A stretch of DNA of 64,000 nt, from NCBI GenBank assembly GCA_037043015.1, contig CM073323.1, positions 9,855,758 through 9,919,757 of the forward strand. The letters are read 5' to 3'. A program made the translations under genes and the position numbers. Positions 45,704 through 58,710 of the stretch are shown here, piece by piece. The notes beneath the pieces were generated by a model that was given only the letters and a program-made list of their open reading frames with translations, was not told the DNA's origin and did no database searches. This DNA is from Bryum argenteum (Eukaryota; Streptophyta; Bryopsida; Bryales; Bryaceae). Positions within the stretch are counted from its first letter, which is position 1. Each line of letters opens with the position of its first letter.

Positions 45704-48023
45704 CTTCTAGGTTTAGGGCAAAATACTCAAAGACCTTTTCTATCTCTAAACAATTCTGGTAAACGTCCGACGTTCTGAGATGCCCAGAGCGGTAACAAGA
45801 GTGACAACTGAGATCACCGTCTATTACAATGATGACATCGGCACTGACGTTTAATGATCATTGCTGTATGTGACCATTTATGATGGGAAATGCTTGGGCG
45901 ATGTTTTGGATCAACTTTGTCTAGTATATTCCTTCTGAGAAAGTCGAAGGCCGGAGTATGCATTGTCCATTGCATGTGTTTGCGAATTTGTTTCTCTAAG
46001 CGTGTTCGTACGAGGTTCTGGAAAGGGAAGATGACGTTCTACTTCTATCACCTGCATGTCCTACCTCAATGTGATGTCATTCAGTGATTTGACATTGTTG
46101 TTTATTTAATGCTGTTGCGGTATCATTGGAATCTTATCTTCAGGTTCTACTCTGCAGAAAATAATGATTACCTGGTACAAATGAGTAGCCCTTGAGTAGC
46201 CTTTTTTGCATACAACCTTGAAGGTGATTTTATGATTTCATGCAGAGGAAAAGTTCAAGATCCGCTGACTTTCATTTACGGCGAAAAGTAAAAACTGGTT
46301 TTCCAATCAGGGAGCCTGCTTGGGTCTCAACTACCTGCCCAAAGGCGAAAGTATCAAAGCTAGGTGTGCACTTTGAAAACCTTGGAATGTTGAATGCTCG
46401 TTTCTGAATGTTTTTCCAGCAGTGTTTACGGTCTTTGTAATCATTATTGTATGGACACATTCAGTTTGCATTTACATATCCAGAGCAACTACATTTCCAA
46501 ATCGGCAGAACTAGTGCGTGCAGTTTCTCAGCCACAATTGTATCGCCTGTATCGGGTTTGTTCGCCTTTACCATAAGCTGCATATTGAGTGATCTTAGGT
46601 GATTCAACTACTTCAGTGGAGATCATGTGGAAGCGAATTACCGTGTTGTCCATGGTTTCAATGCATAGAAGATTTTGTCGTAGTATTGAAATTGAAGCAA
46701 AGTCACAAGCATAGAGATTTCTTGTGTCGCCTTCCCATCCATTATTTACGAGATTGGAAGCCTCGTCTTCGGGTTTGAGCTTTCGCCACACGTGATACAG
46801 TGTCCATTTTTAGAACATTGATTGAAAGACGAGTGTCGAGGTTATAGATTGATTCGGTAAATGATAGGATAGTGCGGTAGCCAAAGTAAGACGAGCAATG
46901 TGCTTAAATTCTCAATATTGATAAATGGTGAAACTAATAAATAAAAGCTTTAGTGTGTATAAGTTTCAACCACCTGGAACCTGTTGTGACAAGATTGATT
47001 CGATGTTGACTCATTGATGCGATTAATTATGTTATTGTGTTCAAGTGGGGAGTTACGGTAATCAGAAGTAGAGCAATCTCCTGCGTTGAAATTGACCAAA
47101 GCACACTTGAATTTACGTAAGGTCACTCAAATTGTTTCTGAAATTGACCAAAGCACTCAAATGACATCAAATCAAAGCAAATGAAAGCACAACAAAAGAA
47201 AAGTAAGTAAAATAAAGTAAATGTAAATAGAGTAATAAGGAACTTGAAATATTAGTTCTTGGACTCTATGACATCAACTTTCATGAGTCCTCTCTCCCTA
47301 TCTCAAAGCTTGCATATCCTCTAAAAATACTCTTCTAATTGTTCCACGAAATTATAAAAAAGGTGAATTTGCAAATTTATTTTCTTTGCATACCATATTG
47401 AGAGAAGCCAACTTATTTCTTAGTCAGGAAAATGCTAAATTGTTTGTGTTGATCAACTACTCTAATCAAGTAAAGTCGAACAATCTTCAATTGATTGCAC
47501 CATAGCCCATATTGGTAAATGTGTAGTGAACTTTACAGGGTGAACATTGTAGGGTGTCATTTTAGGACACCATTTTGGAAACACTTATAATCTTATCTTG
47601 AAAAATTCATGGAATATTGGAAGGATCCAAAAATGATAATTCCACTTGGTCTATGCTTCCATTTACTTTCCATTGTAGCACCCTCTAGAATATTAAGCTC
47701 AATTATTTACCCTTTCCTCAATGATTAGGGTGTTTAAAAGGATTCTAGATAGTTGCATTAGGGGCTTAAATCTCAAAATCAACAACTGTTGAATTGTAAT
47801 TGTAGATACAAAATCCTAATAAAAAACGAGATGGAGTGTAAACAATCTACTTCATGCTATCGACAGAATTGAAGAAGCTCCTCACTAAAATCTCTAAATA
47901 AAAAATTTCGTGACTTGTTGATGATGTGTGTGGAATTGCTTGCTTGTGTCTACACTAGCCATTCGAGTTGCCGTTGTTCTTGAAACTTCACACTAGTCAA
48001 CATTACAATTCAAACCCACTTAC
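45704..48023. other. Intergenic, one possible unknown frame
   Basis: A minus-strand frame at 46528-46791 (MWRKLKPEDEASNLVNNGWE...) and another at 46272-46460 have a protein-like composition and could be exons or remnants of one gene, but I recognise no family. The remainder to 48020 is AT-rich without features. Confidence 0.35.
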
Positions 48024-48290
48024 TTAACCCCTAACTCTCCTTAAAACCCGAAACGGTTTTGGAAGTTCCCGCAGGAGAAAAACTCAGCCAACTTTGACCA
48101 TTATAATCTCACAAATGAGGAAGAATGAATGGTTTGAATTTGGTATGTGAGAAAAATGTCAAGTGAACTTTGAGATCTTACGGTTGAAACTTTTAAATAA
48201 TGCTTGGATTGAGATTTTTTGAGCTTAATCTAAAGGAAGGTCAAATTTTGTGACTTAGACCGTTTTGCAACAAGGAAATTTAGGGGTTAA
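48024..48290. mobile_element. MITE candidate, family B copy 1
   Basis: 267 bp from TTAACCCCTAACTCTCCTT to AAATTTAGGGGTTAA. Its interior is the reverse complement of the element at 52700-52967, so the two insertions lie in opposite orientation. Confidence 0.75.
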
Positions 48291-49069
48291 ATCTTACATG
48301 GAATACAATACTTACAACCGCAACAGGAATTTTACAATGGATAGCAGAACCATAGAAAAGTCAATTTTCTGATTGATTGCGTCCCAAGTGATCAACTTTA
48401 AAGACCTCCGGCAATCGCCAAGGAGCGCATTGCAAGTCGAAGTCCCCACAACGATGGAGGAGAGCGCGGCGAGCTTGAGCGCCCGCACCAGCGTAGGAGA
48501 GTGGGGCGACGGTAGAACTTTGGCCCTTGACTATCTCACGACCTTTTTGGTTTTCTTTTTTGATAATTTTGGCTTCTAGGGGGCTAGGAGCTCTCTAGTT
48601 GGCCCATTGGGTTCTAAAATTCACCAAACCAATTTTTATATATTTCAACTTAATTTCAAAATGAAATCAGAGACCCCAAACTGCTACGACATCAAACTCA
48701 AAGGTGATGAAATAAATCCCAAGATTAAATCCCTAAATCTCCTCTTCTTCTAGGGATACCTAAGCCCTATCATTACTTGAATGCGATGAAATATGTTTGA
48801 AGAATGAATTTAAGGTCTAGTCACTAAAATGTGAAAAACTATTCATTTAATACCAACTCAATTTTATCACATCAACACAATAAAATACAAAAGACATTTC
48901 CATTACCATCTACTACATCATTATCGTAAACTAAATAATTTTTGGTGGATTCTTTTAAAGATACAAACGGGAAAACTTTTAAAAAAAAACTAAAAAGTAC
49001 ATTGCAATTAGTGCTTCTCTTATGGTGGAGTCAAGAAGTACACCTATAATTGCACACTTCTTCATAGTA
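48291..49069. other. Intergenic with a short GC-rich fragment
   Basis: Around 48400-48520 a GC-richer patch gives a frame containing TTMEESAASLSARTSVGEWG. It is unlike its surroundings and may be a captured exon fragment, but it is too short to assign. Confidence 0.35.
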
Positions 49070-49412
49070 GAAGAAGAGAAACTCCAACCTATTTAGAGGT
49101 AGGCGACAATAGAGTGCTCGTTGGACCTATCCTTGGATGTATGTTTAAAGGTCATCACACCAATGGCTGGACTACTAACCTCTCTTAGGGTGAAGAGTAT
49201 GCTAGTTCTTAGCTAGCGACAAGTGCCTTAAAGATACCCCACATGGTATCATTCCAAAGAGCTTTCAGGTACCTACACAACGAGGGCTAAGAACCCCCAC
49301 CATAGTTGGGTGGACTATGGTGGTGAGCACCATGCCGGCATGGGGAATAGAACCCATGACCTCCTCACGGGGGCCATGAGCCCTAACCACCAAGCCAAGA
49401 CTTGTGGTGCCT
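49070..49412 (-). mobile_element. SINE-like retroposon, copy S2 (full length)
   Basis: Full-length reverse copy: it starts at 49412 (AGGCACCACAAGTCTTGG on the minus strand), has an A-box-like GGCTTGGTGGTTAGGG and a B-box-like GGGTTCTATTCCCC, and ends with a TTC tail at 49070. A clear target duplication was not found. Confidence 0.75.
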
Positions 49413-49675
49413 CTGTTTGTTTTATTGCTAATATATTGTAGTCAATGAAAATTAACTATCTTCTGATGGTGATTTGTTTGTAGTCGATGGTTATACAATC
49501 AAGATACTTAGTAGTGTTTCACTACGCAAGTACGCTAGTTCTATTGTGACCAATGAAAAAGTATATGTACTTCAAGACGTTCAATTTATTGAATTTACAT
49601 ATTGCAATGATAGGTTTCCACAAGAATCAATTAAAAACAAAATCCAAAAATACCAACCACTTATTAATAACATTA

Positions 49676-50638
49676 TTAACCTCAAAGGTTAGGCAAAAAC
49701 ATATTCTCAAAAAAAGTGCCATATATAAAAAGGAAAGTAAGCAATTTAAATCTCAAGCGTACAAATTGTAACAGACTTGCTGTAGATCATGTGGACCAAA
49801 ACTTGACTCCTGAGACCTCATAGATTGCGAGATTATAACGTAATAGTGTGCAAAATAGGCTACAAAATTCCATCATCTTCACTTTGAAGTGAAAATACTA
49901 GTAACAAAAAAATTGCAATAATAAAATCACAAAGTAGAAAGTTGTTCATTTTCATCTCAAAAACACTTTTCTACCAAATTTATACATAAAAAAAATATCT
50001 TTACTTAAATAGTAGCCTTCCAATGGTAAAATTGCATCAAAAATTTACAAAGGAAAAATAGTCGAAGTCTAGACCCTAAGCATTCAAATCCATGCCCTAT
50101 CTTCAATACATCTTCGATTAGGTTAAGGTTTCCACCACTAAAACTAGACTATGATTGGAATCCATCTCAAAAAATAAATTAAAATGTAAAGGTGCATTAA
50201 GGAGATCTCCCTCTTCAGAAATCATCTACTTTTTCACTTTTTTCATTGTAGAAACATCATTGCAAATCCAATACTAAAGTTCTTTGGATCAGAAAGGGCT
50301 TCCAACTAGAGAGTTTTTAGTGTGCATCTCAAGATCATAGTTATATAGAAGCATTCATGAAAAACTATTTTCAACTTACATAATTAGCTTGCAATGATAA
50401 AACATGTTCCATGTTTGGAATCCCAAAAACAAAAGTTGCCTCACTAAAATGCTTGCCATTATCTAAATGTTCATTGTATGGGTTTGAAATTTCTACCGAA
50501 CAAAGTAGACTTGGTTTGGGACTCAACCCAAGTAATTTCGTCAGGAATGGAACTTGGATGAAGAAGTTATGGCTCTTAAAAGTTTTTGTTCCTCATCCAA
50601 AATGTCATTTTCCAACAATGGGGACGTTTAGGGGTTAA
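49676..50638. mobile_element. Family C repeat, second copy
   Basis: 963 bp from TTAACCTCAAAGG to GACGTTTAGGGGTTAA. Blocks inside match 6620-7698. The ends are imperfect inverted repeats of the TTAACC type. Confidence 0.5.
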
Positions 50639-50769
50639 ATCTCACTTCTCATTGAGATCAAGGGCATGTTGTGATGGTACGGAAGTGTTTGTGTACATAT
50701 GTTAAGTTACTAATTGATTTCGACAATGTTCAGCAATCCCTAACCTTAACACTTAAAAAACCATGTGTT

Positions 50770-51354
50770 TTAACCCCTAAAGATCCTTGGGTGTTTTTGG
50801 GAGCTTAAAACCTCAAAACTCCAATTCTCTACCTCTATGCACTTCAAGGGGTGCGAAACAATTTTTTTATTCTTTTCTTAACTTCCAACCGTAAGATCTT
50901 GTACCTAAGCCAATTTTCAGTATCTGATATAAAAATTGACCGTTGGATGTTTACCATTTGAGAGATTATAACATCCAAAGTTTGTCTACGAAGTTTTTTT
51001 GGGCATTGTTGAGATTATTTTTGACACTTTTGGAGGCTGCCCTTGTAAAACTGGTACACTTTTTGACTTGGGGCCCTTTGGAACTTAAGTAGTGATTTGG
51101 TCATGAACATATTTCCAAAAAAAAATTTCAAAAAAATACTAAATTTAAACTGCCCCAGTTCGGTTCGCAAACCAAGAATTGTGTAGAAGACTCAATAATT
51201 GGAATTTGGCTTTGTAAATGTTACCACATACACTTTGCAGTATAGGGAGCACCCATTAAAAAACTTAGGCAAAAATATTACTTTTAACCTATTCATCTAA
51301 GTTGCCCAAAATAGCAAAAGCCCGATTTGGTCCTCTTGGATCTTTAGGGGTTAA
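50770..51354. mobile_element. MITE candidate, family A copy 2
   Basis: 585 bp from TTAACCCCTAAAGATCCTTGG to GGATCTTTAGGGGTTAA. The TIRs match over at least 17 bases, longer than in copy 1 (1807-2385), whose interior it shares base for base in long blocks. Confidence 0.75.
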
Positions 51355-54250
51355 AAAGCTTTGATTCTCAAATTGCGATTTTCTACTTCTATGCACTTCT
51401 GAGAGTACAAACAAAATTAGAGTATCTTCTTCACACTTCCACCTATAGGGTCTTGTACATAAGCCAATTTGGAAGTACTATTCCAAATTTCAACTATTGG
51501 ATGTTTACCATTGTGAAATTATAACATTCAACGTTACAAAAGATTTTTGAGGCATTGTCAAAAATAAATTGCCTTCATTGTGCAAAGGGAGACTTGATGG
51601 TTGTTACTCTGAAAATATTTCTCATATAGGTAACTAAGTTGGGTATGCCTAAATTTTAGAGACTCATTACAATTTTCAAACGTTTGTAAATATTATTTAC
51701 AAGAAGGTATGAAAACAATGATTTAGTAAAACATAAGGTATGTTATTTGCATTTGGCTCGAGGACAAGATGAATAATATATAGGTATCTCTATAAGTTTT
51801 GAAATTTTAGGCGAAACTATTTTTTCAAAAATTCAAAGATTTCTATTTTTGAAAAAAGTTATAAGAAAAAATGTAAACTTAGAATATTTTTTCCAGCTTG
51901 CTCTTATAAATATAGAAGGGTGCTCTTGTAAATTTAAAAAATGCCTTTATGTGAGCCAAAAAAGCACCATGGAGGCGACAATTGGTCACGAGGGGTTGTA
52001 TGTTGAGAAAACTACAAGAAAGGAGGGACAAGGGAGAAGAAGAAACAAGAAGAGGATGAAAACAAAGAAGAAGAGATTGAGTTGAAGTTGCCTTGCCAAA
52101 TCACCCTGAAAAGTGATCCCTACTCTTTTTATTTTCATTTCTTTGTCCTAGCTTGGTTTGGGGTGAGCCATAACTTTTTGGAAAGCTAAGCCAATTTTGC
52201 ATCCGCCCTTAAATTCTACAAATATAGGATCAAAACCCTAAGACTGATTGCTGAAAGACAGTGACCTACTTTTCTACTACTGGCGGGAAACTTCCTTATA
52301 ACGCCCCTACCTTGGAGGGAGTGTTTCTCACTCCCTACAACTTAGAATTGCACATGCTTACTACTATTGGAAAGCCCTACAAGAATTCTACCTTCATGTC
52401 AAATCTTACTCTTCTTGGACAACAATTAAGAGACCGTTAGGAAAAACAATGGAAGAATATCCATGGAGTAAGAAGAAATTAAACACCAACAAACACATGA
52501 AGCCAAAAACGAGTACTTATAGAATGATAAAAAAGATCAAGGAGGCCCACCGCCTTCTTTCTCCAAGTAGAAGAGAAAGAGAGACAAAATTAACATAGAT
52601 TGAGAGCGCCTTGAAAAAACTTAAAAACGAGATCTTTTAAACAATACAAGAGGTGGCTAAGGGCAGCTCAAGCTAACTCTAAGGCGGCTTGCCGTAACTT
52701 TAACCCCTAACTCTCCTTGTTGCAAAACGGTCTAAGTCACAATATTTGACCTTCCTTTAGATTCAGCTCAAAAAATCTCAATCCAAGCATTATTTGGAAG
52801 ATTCAACCGTAAGATCTCAAAGTTCACTTGACATTCATCTCACAAACCAAATTTGAACCGTTCATTCTTCCTCATTTGTGAGATTATAATGGTCAAAGTT
52901 GGCTGAGTTTTCTTCCTGCGGGAACCTCCGAAACCCGTTTCGGGTTTTAAGGAGAGTTAGGGGTTAAGGCTAAGAAGCCTTAACTACTTGAAGCTCTACA
53001 AATGGACGCGCTCCACAAATAAATGTAACTCAGCTGCCTTTATGAAAGTATGCAACTCTAAGTACGACCACAAGGTTAAATGAACAAAACTAAGAAAATA
53101 TAAATTGTAAACACAAACATGAACACCAAATGGCAATTGTGTGGAAATCAATGGCAAATTATATTATTTGAATATGAAGGGACACTGATTCCTACCTCTA
53201 CTTTGGATTCACTAGGGGTAATTTTTAATCCTCTAGCCTTTATTCATTCATTCTTTACATTCACTAGGGAGATTTCTTCCTCCTCTGGTCTTTCCATTCT
53301 AAATACAATCCTTGAAATTGATACAACATTCTTTACCAATGTTCCCACAACAATCACATCGAACATTCAAGGTTGCATCCACAACCTAAATAGTCTAGAT
53401 TTCATTTAATTCAACCCTAAAGTGTGTTCATAATTTCTGAATCTACCATAAATGCAATGACAAACAAAAAAATTTAATAAGAGAGTGTTTCTAAGCTCTC
53501 GCACCTTATCAAGGATATTTAAGTTTCAACCTAGGTCAATTGGAAATACAAGGAGGAATTTTGTTGTGGACAAATCTCGAAAAATTAATTCAATAAACCA
53601 AATTTTTTCCTCACCCATTTGAGCCTGAAAATTAAAATTTACTGTGAGAATTCAAAAACTGGAATAAACCTTGCAAAATTTACACTATGTTGTATGAAAC
53701 ACTCATTTTAAATTTCAGGCAATTTTATTTTTTATTTTATTATTTTTATTTTTAAAATTACGACCTCTTTATCTTAGCTCTCCAAATCAGCGTAAAGTTG
53801 TCTCGACTTTCTTAGTTTGTTCGGGGTTAAAGGAATATCGTTATTTTGGTAGTAAAATATTTTTAATTTCAAGAAGAAGACTCCGAAATAAGCCGTCAAA
53901 TAATGATAATCAGATGTTTGTTATGAAGTGTAATATGTATAAAGTATAAAACATACACTTATAACTTATAACAAATAAGAGCAAGTTAGAAGTCCTCATC
54001 TTAGAAGTCCTCAAATTTTGGCAACTTCTTCAAAAATTGTTGATCTTATATGCTTGATTGACCTGGTTTCTAATTTCCTCTCTTTAACCTAAAACTATGA
54101 AGTCCTCAAATTGTTTTGTATACTCAAATGTTTTTATTTCCAAATTTACAAAAATCGAAAGAGTATAGTCTCTTCAAAGGAATCAAGAGTACAATGCCAT
54201 CTAAATTCTCCTACCAACATAATATAAATTTAAGTCAAGTCACTGTAATC
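51355..54250. other. AT-rich intergenic region
   Basis: Besides the family B element at 52700-52967 I see no gene. A lysine/arginine-rich frame (51849-52085) and frames at 53119-53409 and 54434-54625 are AT-driven. Confidence 0.5.
52700..52967. mobile_element. MITE candidate, family B copy 2
   Basis: 268 bp with long perfect terminal inverted repeats, TTAACCCCTAACTCTCCTT and AAGGAGAGTTAGGGGTTAA (19 bases). The interior matches copy 1 at 48024-48290 in reverse. Confidence 0.8.
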
Positions 54251-56330
54251 ACTTGGTGAATTTTTTCCACTCATTTCAGTAACTTGACGTAATTTTTTCA
54301 ATGATTTTTTGAGAAATTATATGGAGATCTAAAGGCAGTTATGCCTTCTAAGCCATCCAAGCTCATTCACTTATAACAACCTCAAACATCAAGGTCCTCC
54401 AATTGCTTTAATCTACCCAAGTTACTTACTATTTTGTTTAAACTTCTAAACCAAAATATACTCAAACTCTTCAACGCAATAAAGGATTCAATATCATCTA
54501 TGTCCTTTCATTATGAACAATTTGAATATACCATAGCCTCTACCACATTTCAGCAGTCAAATAATTCATTATTTCAAAAAACAAAAATCTTCAAAATTTC
54601 CATCAATAAAAACCCAAATCTCTGAAAATTACATGCGATTAAATTTCGGCATTTTTAAAAGCTTTATCTTCTTCTAAAGCTTCTTATCTCTATATTTTTT
54701 ATTTATTTTGGAATAAGAACCAAAAAAAAAAAAAAAAAAAAAAAAACAAACAAACATAGAACATAAAACATAGTGATAAAATCCCAACGTGAAAAGTATA
54801 ATGATTTTTTTTCCGCAAAAGAAAAATCTGGTAGAGATTACACTATTAAGGTCATCAAAATTATTTAAATTCACCACAATCACTTGGTAATTTCTCCAAA
54901 TTTTTATTCCTAGAAAAACTTCACTTCTTCAAGGCAATTAAAACTTTGATCAGATAGCTTGAAATCTACACATTGCTTAGCATGAAGGTCCTCTAATTGT
55001 TGCAATTGACCAAAATCACTTAGTAGATTTTCCAAATTTTTAAACCAAGAGATATTCAACTTCTTCAAGGCAATCAAGGCTCAAATGCTACCTTCGTTCT
55101 TAAACCTAGAACGTTAGAAAGTATTAAGATTCTTCATAGTTATGAAAGTCCAATTTTTTCCTCTTTCTCTTAGAAATTAAACTTTTGTGAGTCTAAATTA
55201 GATTTACATTTATTGTTTGCACAATGTTGTAAATTGATGATATCTTTGTAGGTGCATTTATTGTTGCACGAGATGTCTAGTGAAATTGGATCTTGAAGTT
55301 TTGTATACTATTGAAATTTACTGCAAGTTGTTGTAGACCCCTTGTTGTAGAAGTAGAAATGAATTGGTTGTTGTAAAAGCTTTGTTGTATAAGAAATTGT
55401 ATTTTTATCTATAAGATGTGTGGTATTACAAATCTGCAGACTATTTATTGTCTTTCATGGGCCTAGGATGTATTTTTAACACCTAAGTACCTTATATTTC
55501 CACCCTTATTACTTGTACATCTAACTTTTCCAACTCTTGTACTATTCTACAATTGTCCTCTAAACTATAATGATAAGCTATTTTTATAAGTTCATATCTT
55601 TTGCATAATTTCTTTAAATAGTAAAGTACTTAGTGAAGAAGACATATTAATTTATATTTATTGTGCTAATATATATGATACTTGAATATCTAAGTCTATA
55701 TGTATATATTATGCCTCCTCAAAGTAAGCAAAAATATATTATTTCACTGCTTCTTGTTCTTTTTATATTTTTCCTACTTAATTTGAAATTTGAGGTTATC
55801 AAGTTCCTATTAACTCAATTTACTTTGTAGTTTCTCCAAACTTGTGCACTTACCAATGTTATTGCAGCAAGGCAATCAAGACATTGATCCCATCTAAGTT
55901 TTTCAAAGGGGAATAGTAAGAAGCATTAAGGTGTTTTAATTGTTGCAGTTGACCTAAAGCATTTGGTAGTTCCTCCAAACTTGTAAGGAAATCAAAACCA
56001 TAATGTCTCCTAAACTCTTTAAACAAAAAATTATGAAGCACCAAGATCATCTAATTCAAACCATTTAATTCAAAGCATTTAATTCAAACCACATGGTAGC
56101 TTACATATACTTCAGGAGTCAACAATATTCAATTTCTTCAAGGCAATCAAGTCTTTAATGTAATCTAACTTCTTCACCTAAAACAACATGCATCATGAAG
56201 GTCCTCCAATCTTTGCAATCAATCCAAATCACTTCATAGTTCTTTAACATTGGGCAATAGCAAATATTTGATTTTTTCAAGGCGATCAAGTCTTGAATTT
56301 CATCCAAGATCTTCAAACCAAAACGATGAA
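54250..56330 (-). pseudogene. Old LRR remnants downstream of the TNL gene
   Basis: Scattered minus-strand blocks still show the LRR pattern, best at 56050-55859 (FLTSLEELPNALGQLQQLKH, then LNASYYSPLKNLDGINVLIA). Weaker traces of the same 'ctccaa...ttgcaa...caaatcact' strings occur near 54290-54420, 54960-55090 and 56190-56400. They continue the repeat array of the neighbouring gene with rising decay. A poly-A run at 54721-54746 interrupts them. Confidence 0.6.
54721..54746. repeat. Poly-A tract
   Basis: About 26 A residues followed by CAAACAAACA. Confidence 0.95.
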
Positions 56331-57845
56331 CAGTATCAACAATCCTCTACTTGTTGCAATCCACTCAAACCACTTGGTAATTCGTCCAATTTCTTGCAAT
56401 AGCAAATTTACAACTTCATTGCCAACCATACTCTTCACGCCTTAACAATATGAAGCATCAACAATCTTCAATTTCTTCAAATCAACTTGAAGCACTTGGA
56501 AGTTTCTTCAAACTTGTGCACTTAGCAATATTCAACTTCTTCAAAGCAATGAAGTCTTTCATGCCATCTAAGTGCTTCAAATCAGAACAACCCAAAGCAT
56601 CAAGGTCCTGCAAGTGTTGCAGTCGACTCAAATCACTTGGAAGATTCTCCAAACTCGTACACTCCCAAATTCTCAACTTCTTCAAAGCAATCAAGTTTTT
56701 AATGCCATCTAAGTTCTTCAAATCAGAACAACCCCAAGTATAAAGGTTCTCAAAGTGTTGCAATCGATTCAAATCACTTGGAAGTTTCTCCAAACTTGTA
56801 CACTCAGCAATATTCAACTTCTTGAAGGCAATCAAGTCTTAAATGACATCTAAGTTCTTCAATGTAGAACAACCCCAAGCATTCAGATACTCCAATCGAT
56901 GCAGTCCACTCAAATTACTTGGAAGTTTCTCCAAACTTGTACAAGACCAAATATTCAAAATCTTTAAGGCAATCAAGTCTTTCATGCCATCTAAGTTCTT
57001 CAATGTAGAACAGCCTGAAGCATCAAGGTCCTCCAAGTATTGTAGTCAACTCAAATCAATTGGAAGATTCTCCAAACTTTTGCACTAACGTATATTTAAC
57101 TTCTTCAAGGCCATCAAGTTGTCAATGCCAACTAAGTTATTCAAACCAGAACAACCCGAAGTATCAAGAACCTCCAAGTGTTGCAGTCAACTCAAATCAC
57201 TTGGAAGATTCTCCAAACTCGTACACTCCCGAATTCTCAACTTCTTCAAAGCAATCAAGTCTTTAATGCCATCTAAGTTCTTCAAATCAGAACAACCCGA
57301 AGCATCAAGATCCTCCAAGAGTTGCAGTCGACTCAAATCACTTGGAAGTTGCTCCAAACTTTCGCACCAACCAATACTTAACTTCTTCAAGGCACTCAAG
57401 TCTTTAATGCCACCTATGTTTTTCAAACTAAAACAATATAAAGCATCAAGGTCCTGCAAGTATTGTAGTCGAGTCAAATCACTTGGAAGTTTCTCCAAAC
57501 TCGTACACTTATCAATATTCAACTTCTTCAAGGCGATCAAGTCTTTAATGCCATCAAAGTTCTTCAAATAAGAACAACCCGAAGCATCAAGGTCCTGCAA
57601 GTGTTGTAGTCGACTCAAATCACTTGGAAGTTTCTCCAAACTTCTGCACTCAGCAATAATCAACTTCTTCAAGGCAATCAAGTCTTTAAGACCATCTAAG
57701 TTCTTCAAAGCCAAACAATATGAAGCATCTAGGTCCTCCAAGTGTTGTAATCGACTTAATTCACTTGGAAGTTTCTCCAAACTTGTACACTTCGCAATAT
57801 TCAACTTCTTCAAGGCGATTAAGTCTTTAATGCCATCTAAGTTCT
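56330..57845 (-). pseudogene. 3' part of the TNL LRR array, out of frame and with stops
   Basis: Continues the 141-bp LRR units of the gene upstream but in another frame because of a 4-bp deletion near 57850. A frame runs from 57855 to 57190, then stops in SDLS-stop at 57187-57189. The same stop occurs one unit later at 57046-57048 (both CGA to TGA), and another at 56836-56838. A further frame runs 56835-56482. Residues such as LEKLPSDLSRLQHLEDLDAS are still nearly perfect, so the loss is recent. Confidence 0.8.
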
Positions 57846-58710
57846 TCAAATACAACCCGAAGCATCAAGGTCTTGCAAGTGTTGCAGTCGACTCAAATCA
57901 CTTGGAAGTTTCTTCAAACTTGTGCACTCAGCGATATTCAACTTCTTCAAGGCAATCAAGTCTTTAAAGCCATCTAAGTTCTTCAAAGCAGAACAATATG
58001 AAGCATCAAGGTCCTCCAAGTGTTGTAGCCGACTCAAATCACTTGGAAGTTTCTCCAAACTTATAGACCCCCAAATTGTCAATTTCTTCAAGACAATCAA
58101 GTCTTTAATGCCATCTAAGTTCTTCAAACCAGAACAACGACAAGCAATAAGGTCCTCCAAGTGTTGTAGTCGACTCAAATCACTTGGAAGTTTCTCCAAA
58201 CTTCTACAGTAACGTAAATTTAACTTCTTCAAGGCCATCAAGTTGTCAATGCCATCTAAATTCTTCAAATTGGAACAACTCGAAGCATCAAGGTCCTCCA
58301 AGTGTTGCAGTCGACTCAAATCACTTGGGAGTTTCTCCAAACTCGAACACTCCTCAATTCTCAACTTCTTCAAGGCAATCAAGTCTTTCATGCCATCTAA
58401 GTGCTTCAAATAAGAACAACCCGAAGCATCAAGGTCTTGCAAGTGTTGCAGTCGACTCAAATCACTTGGAAGATTCTCCAAACTTGTGCACTCAACAATA
58501 TTCAACTTCTTCAAGGCAATCAAGTCTTTGAAGGCATCTAAGTTCTTCAAAGCAGAACAATATGAAGCATCAAGGTCCTCCAAGCGTTGCAGTCGACTCA
58601 AATCACTTGGAAGTTTCTCCAAACTTGTGCACGCAGCAATAGTCAACTTCTTCAAGGCGATCAAGTCTTTAATGCCATCTAAGTGCTTTAAAGCAAAACA
58701 ACCCGAAGCA
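56596..58710 (-). repeat. 141-bp coding tandem array (47-residue LRR pair)
   Basis: The string AGCATC, or a one-base variant, recurs at 56596, 56737, 56878, 57019, 57160, 57301, 57442, 57583, 57724, 57861, 58002, 58143 and on to 58707. The spacing is exactly 141 except between 57724 and 57861 (137), which exposes the 4-bp deletion. About 16 units encode LQHLEDLDASGCSxLKNLDG + IKDLIALKKLNIxECTSLEK + LPSDLSR, two LRRs of 23 and 24 residues. Confidence 0.92.
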
